DNA of 64,000 bases from Thiobacillus sp. 65-29. Lineage in GTDB: Bacteria > Pseudomonadota > Gammaproteobacteria > Burkholderiales > Thiobacillaceae. The notes beneath the pieces are model-generated. The model was not told where the DNA came from and ran no database searches. It saw nothing but the letters and a program-made list of their open reading frames with translations. Position numbers and translations under genes: made by a program. Below are positions 36,800-46,124 of this stretch, piece after piece. The stretch lies in NCBI GenBank assembly GCA_001899775.1, contig MKWN01000003.1, forward strand, positions 1 through 64,000, in the 5' to 3' direction. Within the stretch, counting starts at the first letter, position 1; every line of letters begins with the position of its first letter.

Positions 36800-37330
36800 A
36801 TGACGATCAAGCGAACCGGCCGCGCCGCGGCCAAACCGGCTGATGTCCGGCGCCCACGCCTCCTCGTGGTGCACGGCCCCAACCTCAACCTGCTCGGCAG
36901 CCGCGAGCCCCGGCACTACGGCCGCGCCACGCTCGCCGACATCGATCGCACGCTCGGCGCGCGCGGCGAGAGCGCCGGCGCCCAGGTCGAGTGCTTCCAG
37001 CACAACCACGAAGGCGCACTGATCGACCGCATTCACCAGGCCGGGCAGGAGGGGGTCGACTTCATCCTCATCAACCCGGCGGGCTACACCCACACCAGCG
37101 TCGCGCTGCGCGATGCCCTGGCGGCGGTCGGCATCCCTTTCGTCGAAATCCATCTTTCCAATATTCACGCGCGCGAAAGTTTCCGCCACCGCTCGTATTT
37201 CTCCGACCTGGCCGTGGGCGTCGTCTCCGGACTCGGCGCGCAGGGCTACGAACTGGCGCTGGAATACGCGCTGCGCCATCTCCAGGACAGGACCCCCCAT
37301 GGATCTCAGAAAACTGAAAAAGCTCATTGA
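36800..37330 (+). CDS. aroQ: 3-dehydroquinate dehydratase, type II
   Basis: Dehydrates 3-dehydroquinate in the shikimate pathway. 176 aa: [17 protein letters not shown] with the lid residues (usual catalytic Tyr region), [16 protein letters not shown], and [18 protein letters not shown] with the catalytic His. A basic extension of about 25 residues precedes the fold; ATG 36800 is chosen over 36770. Its 3' end overlaps accB by 32 bp. It precedes accB-accC as in many proteobacteria. Confidence 0.93.
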   Translation: MTIKRTGRAAAKPADVRRPRLLVVHGPNLNLLGSREPRHYGRATLADIDRTLGARGESAGAQVECFQHNHEGALIDRIHQAGQEGVDFILINPAGYTHTSVALRDALAAVGIPFVEIHLSNIHARESFRHRSYFSDLAVGVVSGLGAQGYELALEYALRHLQDRTPHGSQKTEKAH

Positions 37331-37748
37331 CCTCGTCGAGGCTTCCGGCATTGCGGAACTGGAAATCACCGAAGGCGAGGAAAAGGTCCGTATCGCCAAG
37401 AGCATCGCCGGCGCGCCGATGATGATGGCGCCGCAGCCGCACCTCTTCCATGCGGCCACTCCCGCCGCGGCGCCGGCCGTCGCCGCGGCACCCGCCGAAG
37501 AGGCGGTGCCCGAGGGCCACATCGTGCGCTCACCAATGGTCGGCACCTTCTACCGCGCGCCGGCCCCCGGCGCCAAGGTGTTCTCCGAAGTCGGCCAAAG
37601 CGTCTCCGCCGGCGACACCCTGTGCATCATCGAGGCGATGAAACTGCTGAACGAGATCGAAGCGGACCAGGGTGGGGTCATCAAGGCCATCCTGGTCGAG
37701 AACGGCCAGCCGGTGGAATACGGCGAGCCGCTGTTTGTGATTGGTTGA
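37299..37748 (+). CDS. accB: Biotin carboxyl carrier protein of acetyl-CoA carboxylase
   Basis: 149 aa. N-terminal [18 protein letters not shown], an Ala/Pro-rich linker, and a C-terminal biotinyl domain with EAMKLLNEI (biotinylated Lys). Carries carboxyl-biotin from AccC to the transferase in the first step of fatty-acid synthesis. Begins inside the aroQ 3' end (32-bp overlap), so translation is probably coupled. Confidence 0.95.
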   Translation: MDLRKLKKLIDLVEASGIAELEITEGEEKVRIAKSIAGAPMMMAPQPHLFHAATPAAAPAVAAAPAEEAVPEGHIVRSPMVGTFYRAPAPGAKVFSEVGQSVSAGDTLCIIEAMKLLNEIEADQGGVIKAILVENGQPVEYGEPLFVIG

Positions 37749-37749
37749 G

Positions 37750-37866
37750 AAAGGAATCAGGGATCAGGATTCAGGGATCAGGTGTCAGGGGAGGTGCTTC
37801 GTGCTTTGTTCAATTGACGCGGCGAAGCCGCTCATCCCCTGCCCCCTGAATCCTGACCCCTGACCC
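37750..37866. repeat. ATCAGG-type palindromic repeat (family B), copy 1
   Basis: Fills the accB-accC spacer. The left arm has several copies of ATCAGGNNTCAGG, the right arm the reverse (CCTGAATCCTGACCCCTGAC), around a middle with GGCGAAGCCGCTC. It ends about 11 bp before the accC ATG, where no Shine-Dalgarno sequence is seen. Matches 48108-48210. Confidence 0.8.
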
Positions 37867-37877
37867 CTCCCCAAGCC

Positions 37878-39227
<1,350 letters not shown>

Positions 39228-39230
39228 AAC

Positions 39231-39415
39231 GGTGAGCGGTAAGCGGTGAACGGTAAGCGGGAAACGGAAAGCGGTGAGCGGTAACTTACCGAGTACCCCT
39301 CACGCCTCACCGCTCACCGTTTCACCGCTCACCGTTTCACCGCTCACCGTTTCACCGCTCACCGTTTCACCGCTCACCGTTTCACCGCTCACCGCTTACC
39401 GCTCACCATTTCACC
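39231..39415. repeat. 15-bp tandem array with inverted left arm
   Basis: Between accC and prmA. Right arm: five perfect copies of CACCGCTCACCGTTT (39308-39382) and degenerate copies to about 39412. Left arm (39231-39285): the same motif reversed, GGTGAGCGGTAA and variants. The arms are unequal, so slipped-strand expansion of the right arm is likely. It abuts the prmA ATG and leaves no Shine-Dalgarno sequence. Confidence 0.88.
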
Positions 39416-39419
39416 GCCC

Positions 39420-40310
39420 ATGTCCTGGCAATCCCTGCGCATCTACGTCGATTCCAAGGCCGCCGAACCTCTGTCGGACGCCCTGCTGGAAGCGGGTGCG
39501 CTGTCGGTAGCGCTGGAGGACGCCGACGCCGGCACGGTCGACGAGACGCCCTTGTTCGGCGAGCCCGACCATCCGAGCGCGGAACTCTGGCGGCACAGCA
39601 TCGCGGTCGCGCTGCTGGAGGAGACGGCCGACGCCGCCACGCTGCTTGCCGACGCGGCGCGCAACGCCGGTATCGCCACACCGACCGGCTGGACGGTCGA
39701 GACGGTCGCCGAGCAGGACTGGGTACGCCTGACGCAGGCGCAGTTCGACCCCATCCCCATCTCGCCACGCCTGTGGATCGTGCCGACCTGGCATGAGGCG
39801 CCGGATGGCAGCGCCATCAATCTCAAGCTCGACCCGGGGCTGGCCTTCGGCACCGGCAGCCATCCCACCACGCGGCTGTGTCTGCGCTGGCTCGACGAAC
39901 ACCTCGCCGGTGGCGAGCGCGTGCTCGACTACGGCTGCGGCTCGGGTATCCTCGCCATCGCCGCGGCCAGGCTCGGTGCCGCGCGTGTCGACGGCGTCGA
40001 CATCGACGCGCAGGCGGTGATGTCCTCGCGTGACAACGCCGCGTTGAACGGCGTCGCGGCCTGGTTCGGGTTGCCCGGCGAGCTCATCCCCGGCGAATAC
40101 GACGTGGTCGTCGCCAACATCCTCACCAACCCGCTGAAGGGTCTCGCGCCGTTACTCACCGGCCGGGTGCGCCGTGGCGGCCGGCTGGTGCTCTCCGGCA
40201 TTCTTGCGGAGCAGGCGGAGGACGTGATGGCCGTCTACCGGCCCGCCTTCGATTTCGACCCGCCTGTCAGCGACGAGGGCTGGGTACGTCTCAGCGGAAC
40301 GCGGCGGTGA
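39420..40310 (+). CDS. prmA: Ribosomal protein L11 methyltransferase
   Basis: 296 aa SAM-dependent enzyme that trimethylates L11. N-terminal L11-binding domain, then a class I methyltransferase fold with LDYGCGSGILAIAA (SAM motif I), DIDAQAV and VVVANILTNPL. Its TGA overlaps the next gene's GTG start (GTGA). Confidence 0.94.
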   Translation: MSWQSLRIYVDSKAAEPLSDALLEAGALSVALEDADAGTVDETPLFGEPDHPSAELWRHSIAVALLEETADAATLLADAARNAGIATPTGWTVETVAEQDWVRLTQAQFDPIPISPRLWIVPTWHEAPDGSAINLKLDPGLAFGTGSHPTTRLCLRWLDEHLAGGERVLDYGCGSGILAIAAARLGAARVDGVDIDAQAVMSSRDNAALNGVAAWFGLPGELIPGEYDVVVANILTNPLKGLAPLLTGRVRRGGRLVLSGILAEQAEDVMAVYRPAFDFDPPVSDEGWVRLSGTRR

Positions 40311-41377
40311 AGTACCGCACCACCTGTCCGCACTGCGCCAGCGTGTTCCGGCTCGGCCCGGACCAGCTCGAGGCGGCCGCCGGCTGGGTGCAGTGCGGCG
40401 TGTGCGGTGCGCCGTTCGACGCCTGGCCTACCCTGCTGCAGGAAGACGGCGTACCGCTGGCGTTTCCGGCCGAGCCGCCTCCCACGACACCGATCCCTGA
40501 AACCGTCGTGCCCACCGAAGCGCACGACACGGAAGCCCCGGCGATCGAGGCGCCGGCCGAATTTCCGCCTGCCGCGACGGCAGCCGTGGAGCCCCCGGCC
40601 GCGGTCGACGCGCCGGCGGCGACACCGCAACCCGTGGGCATCATCGAGTGCGCGCATGCCGAGGCGCTGACGTCGATCATCCTGGTCGACCCCGACCAGC
40701 CTGCCGACGACGATTTCGGCCCGCTTCCCGTAATGTCGTCGATGCCGCCGGTGTATCCGCCGCTCGACAGGCCGGCCACGACCGCCATCCCCGCGCCGGA
40801 ACCCTTGCCGGTCACGGCCACCCGGCCAGCCGACGACATCGCGCCGCCTCCCCCCGAGCACTGGCCCGAGAGTGACTTCGAACCCGTGGCCGTTCCCGCC
40901 GCCCGCCGCCGCTTCACCTGGGCGTGGGCGACGGCGAGCCTCCTGCTGCTGGCGACCCTTGTGGGGCAGGCGGCGTATTTCCTGCGTGACACCCTCGCCG
41001 CCGAGTTGCCGCAGACCCGGCCAGCGCTGGAGCAGGCCTGTGCGCTGCTCGGTTGCACCCTGGAACTGCCGCGCCAGATCGGGCAATTGCGCATCGTCGG
41101 TTCCGACCTGCAAAGCGAAGCGACGGAGCGCCTGCGCCTCACGCTCACCCTCGGCAACCGCTCCGCACAGGCGCAGGCGTGGCCGGTGCTGGTACTCACC
41201 CTCACCGACCCGCAGGGCAAACCGCTGGCGCGACGCAGCTTCGCCCCCAGCGAGTACCTCGGCGACTCCACGCGCATCGCCGCCGGCGTCCCGCCGCGCA
41301 GTGAGCATCCACTCACTCTCCCGCTTGGCGTGCGTCACATCAAGCCGACGGGATTCGATCTGCGCCTGACGTACTGA
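40307..41377 (+). CDS. DUF3426 zinc-ribbon membrane protein
   Basis: 356 aa. N-terminal MJ0042-type zinc ribbon (CPHC...CGVC, residues about 7-37), a Pro/Ala-rich linker of about 160 residues, one membrane helix (about 206-226, ASLLLLATLVGQAAYFL) and a C-terminal DUF3426 beta domain. Common directly after prmA in betaproteobacteria; function unknown. GTG start by overlap with the prmA stop. Confidence 0.85.
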   Translation: MKYRTTCPHCASVFRLGPDQLEAAAGWVQCGVCGAPFDAWPTLLQEDGVPLAFPAEPPPTTPIPETVVPTEAHDTEAPAIEAPAEFPPAATAAVEPPAAVDAPAATPQPVGIIECAHAEALTSIILVDPDQPADDDFGPLPVMSSMPPVYPPLDRPATTAIPAPEPLPVTATRPADDIAPPPPEHWPESDFEPVAVPAARRRFTWAWATASLLLLATLVGQAAYFLRDTLAAELPQTRPALEQACALLGCTLELPRQIGQLRIVGSDLQSEATERLRLTLTLGNRSAQAQAWPVLVLTLTDPQGKPLARRSFAPSEYLGDSTRIAAGVPPRSEHPLTLPLGVRHIKPTGFDLRLTY

Positions 41378-41517
41378 CGCGCCTCCGGCAGACCGCCCGT
41401 TCCGCAGGCGTGTCACGCAGACCAACGGCCCCCGGGGCACCATACGTCCTGTCTTGCCGTGGCCATCATTTCTCGCGACCTAGTGCATGGCCCGCCAAGC
41501 GCGTGATGCAGCAAGGA

Positions 41518-41538
41518 GGTGTCGACTTTCTTTACACA
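41518..41538 (+). promoter_or_regulatory. PEP box (candidate PrsR operator), copy 2
   Basis: GGTGTCG-N5-CTTTACACA, 86 bp upstream of the sigma-54 promoter at 41625. All 16 fixed bases match the box at 27293-27313 (minus). The surrounding 320-bp gap (41378-41697) shows no gene. Confidence 0.7.
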
Positions 41539-41624
41539 CGCTTGCCGCAAGGTCACACACGCCCATCGGCAATCGTTCCCTATCCATTTGATACATAACC
41601 AATAATCAACCGAAATCACGAACA

Positions 41625-41639
41625 TGGCATGCAATGTGC
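41625..41639 (+). promoter_or_regulatory. Sigma-54 promoter of the second PEP-CTERM gene
   Basis: TGGCATGCAATGTGC with GG-N10-GC spacing. Predicted start near 41651, giving a leader of about 46 nt, close to that of the first PEP-CTERM gene. Confidence 0.78.
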
Positions 41640-41697
41640 TTGGTGCTATGCAACAACGTCCAAGAACCCTTCCACCGCTACTGCAAGGAGTCAGGAA

Positions 41698-42399
41698 ATG
41701 AATATTGCCCAAGCAACAAAAACGGCCATCTTTGCCGGCATCCTCGTGGCGTCCGCCCACGCCAACGCAACACTGCTGTCTTTCGTCAATGGCGGCTTCG
41801 AGGGTTATCTTGGCGACACCAACAACCATAACAGCGCGGTGCCCCCGGGCTGGACCACGACCGGCGGGACACCGGACACGTTTGACGGAAACACGAACTT
41901 TGCCAGCTACACCTGGGCACCGAGCAGCACCGGCGGAGATTTTCTGCACGGCATCGGCATGCAGCCCTCGTGGACGGAAAGCGCGCAACAGCTCGCCCTG
42001 AGCGGACTCGAGATCGGCAAGGTGTACGAGATTTCCTTCGAGCAGGCCATTTCCCGCAGCGTCTGGTCGCAGACCGGCGGCTACTGGCGCATCACCTTCG
42101 GTGCCGAGTCGCATGACTCCGCCCTCATGGCGATCCCGGATTATGGCGTGTTCGCAGGCTGGCACTGGCAAACCATGTTCTTCACCGCCACCGCCGAATC
42201 GCAGTCACTCACGGTCTCGGCCATGAGTGACACCGACGGATTGCGGGCCGACCTCGGTATCGACAGCTTCTATCTTGGTAACCCCGGCGAAAATCCGGAC
42301 AATCCAGACAATCCTGTCCCAGAACCCGCTTCGCTGGCGTTGCTGGGAATCGGTGCGATTGGTCTGGCGGCAATGCGCCGGCGCAAGGTCCGCGCGTAA
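41698..42399 (+). CDS. PEP-CTERM sorting-domain exported protein
   Basis: 233 aa. ATG 41698 is preceded by AAGGAGTCAGGA. Signal peptide (FAGILVASAHANA), a jelly-roll-like body reminiscent of DUF642/choice-of-anchor exported proteins (VNGGFEGYL, WTTTGGTPDTFDG), a short NPDNPDNP spacer, and VPEPASLALLGIGAIGLAAM followed by RRRK. Sorted by an exosortase encoded elsewhere. A strong terminator follows. Confidence 0.9.
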   Translation: MNIAQATKTAIFAGILVASAHANATLLSFVNGGFEGYLGDTNNHNSAVPPGWTTTGGTPDTFDGNTNFASYTWAPSSTGGDFLHGIGMQPSWTESAQQLALSGLEIGKVYEISFEQAISRSVWSQTGGYWRITFGAESHDSALMAIPDYGVFAGWHWQTMFFTATAESQSLTVSAMSDTDGLRADLGIDSFYLGNPGENPDNPDNPVPEPASLALLGIGAIGLAAMRRRKVRA

Positions 42400-42416
42400 G
42401 CGTCGTTGCCAGAGTG

Positions 42417-42457
42417 CCAGCGCCCCTCATGGATGAGGGACGCTGGTATTCTTTTTT
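42417..42457 (+). terminator. Terminator of the second PEP-CTERM gene
   Basis: CCAGCGCCCCTCAT pairs with ATGAGGGACGCTGG (one mismatch) around a short loop, followed by TTCTTTTTT. 18 bp past the stop codon. Confidence 0.85.
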
Positions 42458-42620
42458 GGAGGTTTCCGGACGCACTGCCAGGCGCGCGCGTCCGGGATTC
42501 TCAGTACCCCGTTTCTCGGCGCCGGGAAGGCGCCTTCAATCACAGATTGCCGAACGCGACCGGAACGTGAACTGCGCTACCGGACGGGCCCGCACGACAC
42601 TTGTGCGGCAAAGTCGCAGC

Positions 42621-42727
42621 ACCGTTGCGGGAGTGCGCATGCACGCCACACCAACCGAAGGTGCAAGCGCCCGGAATCGCTCAGGAAAAAGGATCGCAAG
42701 GCCGGAACGGGTCCCGTTCCGCAACAC
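42621..42727 (+). promoter_or_regulatory. Solitary glycine-riboswitch aptamer without a downstream gene
   Basis: In the 378-bp gap 42400-42777. It closely matches aptamer 1 of the gcvT riboswitch: GTTGCGG (42624-42630) pairs with CCGCAAC (42719-42725) as P1, and the conserved core ACCGAAGG...GGAATCGCTCAGG...AAGGATCGC is intact. There is no second aptamer and no T-tailed hairpin. The matching region upstream has CAAAGT where gcvT has the -10 TATAGT. The next gene is on the other strand, so nothing obvious is controlled; it may be a relic or part of an antisense transcript. Confidence 0.75.
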
Positions 42728-42777
42728 CACAGCGATGATCGACCGCGGCCACGAGGCGGCGTCATGTTCTCGTAGGA

Positions 42778-43941
42778 TTATTCGGTACCCCAGTGCGGCG
42801 TGGCGATCGCCTCGCCGAGGTCCGCCGCCACCAGGCGGCGGCGCACGTCCAGCAGCTTTTCGATGAGCGCCGGCTCGATGCGCGCATACGCTTCGGCGTC
42901 GGGGACACGCTTCACCACCACGCCGAGCAGTTCGGTGATCGCGTTGCCGATGGAGTTCTGGCTGATGGTGACGATGAGCTGGCCGGCATCATTACGGTAG
43001 ACGAGCTGCTTGAAGGCGGGCTGCCAGCGGATGGCGTTGGCATACCGGGCGTCGTGGATGCAGCGGTCGCGCACCATCTTCGCGGCCTTCAGGAAGTCGT
43101 TGTTGAAGAGCAGTTTCTCCTCCACGAGATCCGGAAAGTAAACGTCGCGCGGCATGGCGGAATTGCGCGTGGAGACCTGGCCGAAGAAGGTGCGGTAGAA
43201 GTCGAGGAAGCCCTTGAGGAGAATGTCGTATTCCTTCCAGAAGCGCGGCCGCGCGAGCGATGTGGCACCGCCGGTGACTTCCCAGCTGGGCAGGCCCTGC
43301 GGGTAGCCGGTCAGCGCGATCTTGCAGGAGCCGGCCTGGCACGGCCTGAGGATCTCCAGGTCCAGCCCGTCGAAAAAGGCCCGATAGACGTCGCGCATAT
43401 GGGCCTGGAACAGTGAATGCTGTCCGCCGTCGGTCAGGTTGGGGTTGTTCGTGTCGGCGAGCGGCGCGCCGGCGAGCTCGGCCTTGTCAAAGACGATGAA
43501 GTGGTTGTGCAGCATGCGGATCGATGGCACGCCGGGCGAGGTGAGCGGCCACGTCGCGTCGAGACTCGCCTCGCCGGCGAGCACGAGGTGCCGGTCGGGG
43601 TCCGGATAGTGCTCCAGCGTGTAATCCAGAATGATCTGGTTCATGCGGTTCCAGACGTTTTTCACCGCTTCCGGCACCTGCGTGCGGCGCACTGGACGGC
43701 CCAGGGGGTCGAGGATGCTCTCGGAGGTGTTGTAGATGATCGAGGTATCGAACTCGTTGCTGTGGCCGAGGGCCTTGCGGTAGAGCAAGAGACCCTCGGC
43801 ATTGGTGAGCAGGCCGTTGTTGTGCACCAGGTCGTTGAGGTTCTCCGTGCTGTTGAAGAACTCGTTGGGTTTCATGCCCTCCGGCACGTCGAGCGGGATG
43901 GGGCGGAAGGCATTGACGATCTCTCTTGGGCCTGACTGCAT
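42778..43941 (-). CDS. Conserved protein of unknown function
   Basis: 387 aa, soluble, no signal peptide. GGAG 7 bp before ATG 43941. Features: NDLVHNNGLLTNAEGLLLYRK near residue 36, RMLHNHFIVFDKAEL near 142 (an H-x-H-x-[FV] arrangement seen in HIT-like nucleotide hydrolases and transferases, but too weak for assignment), and two Cys in LRPCQAGSCKIAL. I do not recognise the family. It lies between a solitary glycine aptamer at its 3' end and the gcvT riboswitch at its 5' end. Base use resembles the neighbours. Confidence 0.75.
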   Translation of the reverse strand: MQSGPREIVNAFRPIPLDVPEGMKPNEFFNSTENLNDLVHNNGLLTNAEGLLLYRKALGHSNEFDTSIIYNTSESILDPLGRPVRRTQVPEAVKNVWNRMNQIILDYTLEHYPDPDRHLVLAGEASLDATWPLTSPGVPSIRMLHNHFIVFDKAELAGAPLADTNNPNLTDGGQHSLFQAHMRDVYRAFFDGLDLEILRPCQAGSCKIALTGYPQGLPSWEVTGGATSLARPRFWKEYDILLKGFLDFYRTFFGQVSTRNSAMPRDVYFPDLVEEKLLFNNDFLKAAKMVRDRCIHDARYANAIRWQPAFKQLVYRNDAGQLIVTISQNSIGNAITELLGVVVKRVPDAEAYARIEPALIEKLLDVRRRLVAADLGEAIATPHWGTE

Positions 43942-44093
43942 GGAATTGCTCCGGAAGGATGGACAGCATCCGGCATTGCATCATGCCGCGTCGGCGCGAG
44001 GCAATGACGGGGTTTTTATCGTTACATAGGCGCCGTTAATCCGTCCCGTGCATGCGCGGGCTGTCGGGATAGGTCCGTTGCCACCCTCTCCCC

Positions 44094-44121
44094 CGACCCT
44101 TCCCCTGGGGAGGGGAGGTCG
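44094..44121. repeat. C/G-rich palindrome
   Basis: CGACC-CT-TCCCC ... GGGGA-G-GGTCG-type hairpin in the gap 43942-44440, upstream of the glycine riboswitch promoter. It resembles a type of pyrimidine/purine palindrome seen between genes in many proteobacteria. Role unknown. Confidence 0.5.
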
Positions 44122-44158
44122 CGGGGGCATGCGGCGGGACTGCGCCGGACAGACAGAC

Positions 44159-44187
44159 TGGCCAGCACGGTGCTTGTCCGGTATAGT
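44159..44187 (+). promoter_or_regulatory. Sigma-70 type promoter of the gcv operon
   Basis: TGGCCA (44159-44164), 17-bp spacer, TATAGT (44182-44187), just before the first aptamer. Four of six -35 bases and five of six -10 bases agree with consensus. Confidence 0.5.
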
Positions 44188-44192
44188 TCTGC

Positions 44193-44430
44193 CACCGTTG
44201 CGGGAGAGTGCGTGCATCGCATGCCGCCGAAGGCGCAAGCACCCGGAATCGCTCAGGCAAAAGGATCGCAACGCCAGGACGGACCCCGTCCTGCAACACT
44301 CTGGAGAGCGCAGTCGTTTGCGACTGCCACCGAAGGGGCAGCGGCTGCCGGTTGCGTGATCGGCCGACCGTAATCTCTCAGGTACCAAGGACAGAGGGGT
44401 GAGGCGCATCCGCGCTTCGCCCTTTATTAT
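44193..44430 (+). promoter_or_regulatory. Tandem glycine riboswitch with terminator-like platform
   Basis: Aptamer 1 (44194-44297) and aptamer 2 (44297-44398), each with the class signature (GGAGAG ... CCGAAGG ... CTCAGG ... AAGGA). The platform GGGTGAGGCG (44397-44406) pairs with CGCTTCGCCC (44413-44422) and is followed by TTTATTATT: a terminator-like hairpin whose 5' arm uses the GGGT at the end of aptamer 2 P1. Glycine binding should therefore disfavour it and turn on gcvT, as expected for a catabolic operon. Confidence 0.92.
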
Positions 44431-44440
44431 TCGGTGCCCC

Positions 44441-45520
44441 ATGCTCAAACAGACTCCGCTCAACGCCACCCACCGTGAACTCGGCGCCAGGATGGTCGAC
44501 TTCGGCGGCTGGGACATGCCGGTCAACTACGGTTCGCAGATCGAGGAGCACCACGCGGTGCGTACCGGCTGCGGCCTGTTCGACGTTTCCCACATGCTGC
44601 CGCTCGACGTGCGCGGCGAGAATGCGCGCGCCTTCCTGAGCCGCCTGCTGGCGAACGACGTCGCCAAGCTGCAGGTTTCCGGCAAGGCCCTGTATTCCTG
44701 CATGCTCAACGAGGCGGGCGGCGTGATCGACGACCTCATCGTCTATTTCATGGACGAGCGCTGGTTCCGCGTGGTGGCGAACGCCGGCTGCGCGGACAAG
44801 GATCTCGCGTGGATGGAGAAGATGAACGCGGCGTGGGGCCTGGGCGTGACGCTCACTCCGCGCCGCGATCTCGCGATGATCGCGATCCAGGGCCCGGATG
44901 CGACCCGCGTGCTCAACCATGCGCTGCCCGGCGTCGACGGCCTCACCGCGACCTTGAAGCCGTTCACCGCCGCGGCGATGGGCGAGATGTTCATCGCGCG
45001 AACCGGCTACACCGGCGAGGACGGTTTCGAGGCGATGGTGCTGGCGAAGGCCGCGCCCTTCTTCTGGCGCGCACTCATGGAAGCCGGTGGCCGGCCGATC
45101 GGCCTGGGCGCGCGCGACACCCTGCGCCTGGAAGCCGGCATGAACCTCTATGGCCAGGACATGGACGAGACCGCCAACCCGCTGGAATCGGGCCTCGCCT
45201 GGACGGTGGATCTCAAGACCGAGCGCGACTTCGTCGGCCGTTCCGCGCTGGAAGCGAGCGAAATCACGAAGCAGCTCGTCGGTCTCGTCCTCGTCGACCG
45301 CGGCGTGCTGCGCAGCCACCAGAAAGTCCACACGAAGCACGGCGACGGCGAAATCACCTCCGGCACGTTTTCGCCTACCATGCAGCAATCCATCGCCCTC
45401 GCACGCATTCCACTGGGCATCGCGCCGGGCGACGAGGTCGAGGTCGAGATCCGCGACAAGCGACTGCAAGCCAGGGTGGTGAAATATCCGTTCGTGCGCA
45501 ATGGCAAGATATTGATTTGA
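44441..45520 (+). CDS. gcvT: Glycine cleavage system T protein (aminomethyltransferase)
   Basis: 359 aa; moves the methylene group from lipoyl-GcvH to tetrahydrofolate and releases ammonia. Start [31 protein letters not shown], folate-site region AIQGPDA and [13 protein letters not shown] 44441 follows the riboswitch by about 10 bp. First gene of gcvT-gcvH-gcvPA-tpx-gcvPB. Confidence 0.96.
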   Translation: MLKQTPLNATHRELGARMVDFGGWDMPVNYGSQIEEHHAVRTGCGLFDVSHMLPLDVRGENARAFLSRLLANDVAKLQVSGKALYSCMLNEAGGVIDDLIVYFMDERWFRVVANAGCADKDLAWMEKMNAAWGLGVTLTPRRDLAMIAIQGPDATRVLNHALPGVDGLTATLKPFTAAAMGEMFIARTGYTGEDGFEAMVLAKAAPFFWRALMEAGGRPIGLGARDTLRLEAGMNLYGQDMDETANPLESGLAWTVDLKTERDFVGRSALEASEITKQLVGLVLVDRGVLRSHQKVHTKHGDGEITSGTFSPTMQQSIALARIPLGIAPGDEVEVEIRDKRLQARVVKYPFVRNGKILI

Positions 45521-45526
45521 ATTTAT

Positions 45527-45606
45527 CCACGAAGGACGCGAAGGGACGCGAAGAAAATCAAGAATAGAAAGGTTTTACTTCGCGCTTCTTCGCGTCCTTC
45601 GCGGAC
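45527..45606. repeat. gcv-spacer hairpin repeat (family C), copy 1
   Basis: CCACGAAGGACGCGAAGG ... CTTCGCGTCCTTCGCGGA: near-perfect long palindrome filling the gcvT-gcvH gap, with an A/T-rich centre. Same family at 46028 and 47508. Confidence 0.88.
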
Positions 45607-45630
45607 AGGAATAATTTAATTGGAGCAAAC

Positions 45631-46020
45631 ATGAGCATCCCCGCTGACCTCAAATACACCCCCAGCCACGAGTGGGTGCGCGTCGAAGCCGACGGCACGC
45701 TGACGGTGGGCATCACCCATCATGCGCAGGAACTGCTGGGCGACATGGTGTTCGTCGAGAGTCCCGCCACCGGGCGCGCACTCGCCAAGGGTGAGGAATG
45801 CGCGGTGGTCGAATCGGTGAAGGCGGCGTCGGACGTCTACGCCCCGGTCGCTGGTGAAGTCGTCGCGGCCAACGGCGAGGTCGAATCCAGTCCCGAATCC
45901 GTGAACCAGGACGCTTACGCCGCCTGGCTGTTCAAGCTGAAGCCCGCCAATCCCGCCGATATCGATGCACTGCTCGATGCGGCGGCGTACCAGAAACTGG
46001 TCGAGTCCGAGGCTCATTGA
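45631..46020 (+). CDS. gcvH: Glycine cleavage system H protein
   Basis: 129 aa lipoyl carrier that shuttles the aminomethyl group among P, T and L proteins. [11 protein letters not shown] near the start and lipoyl-Lys site [15 protein letters not shown] (about 60-74). GGAG precedes ATG. Full length. Confidence 0.96.
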   Translation: MSIPADLKYTPSHEWVRVEADGTLTVGITHHAQELLGDMVFVESPATGRALAKGEECAVVESVKAASDVYAPVAGEVVAANGEVESSPESVNQDAYAAWLFKLKPANPADIDALLDAAAYQKLVESEAH

Positions 46021-46027
46021 TTTTTTC

Positions 46028-46111
46028 GTCCGCGAAGGACGCGAAGGTGCGCGAAGAAAGTCAAAAACCATTTAGGCTTTACTTCGCGGTTCTTCGCGTC
46101 CTTCGCGGATA
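46028..46111. repeat. gcv-spacer hairpin repeat (family C), copy 2
   Basis: CCGCGAAGGACGCGAAGG and CTTCGCGTCCTTCGCGG arms with an A/T-rich middle, between gcvH and gcvPA. Confidence 0.88.
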
Positions 46112-46124
46112 ACAAGGTTTAATC

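Noticed and set aside
39308-39412. CRISPR-like regular repeats
   Set aside because: Contiguous 15-bp units without spacers; a simple tandem array.
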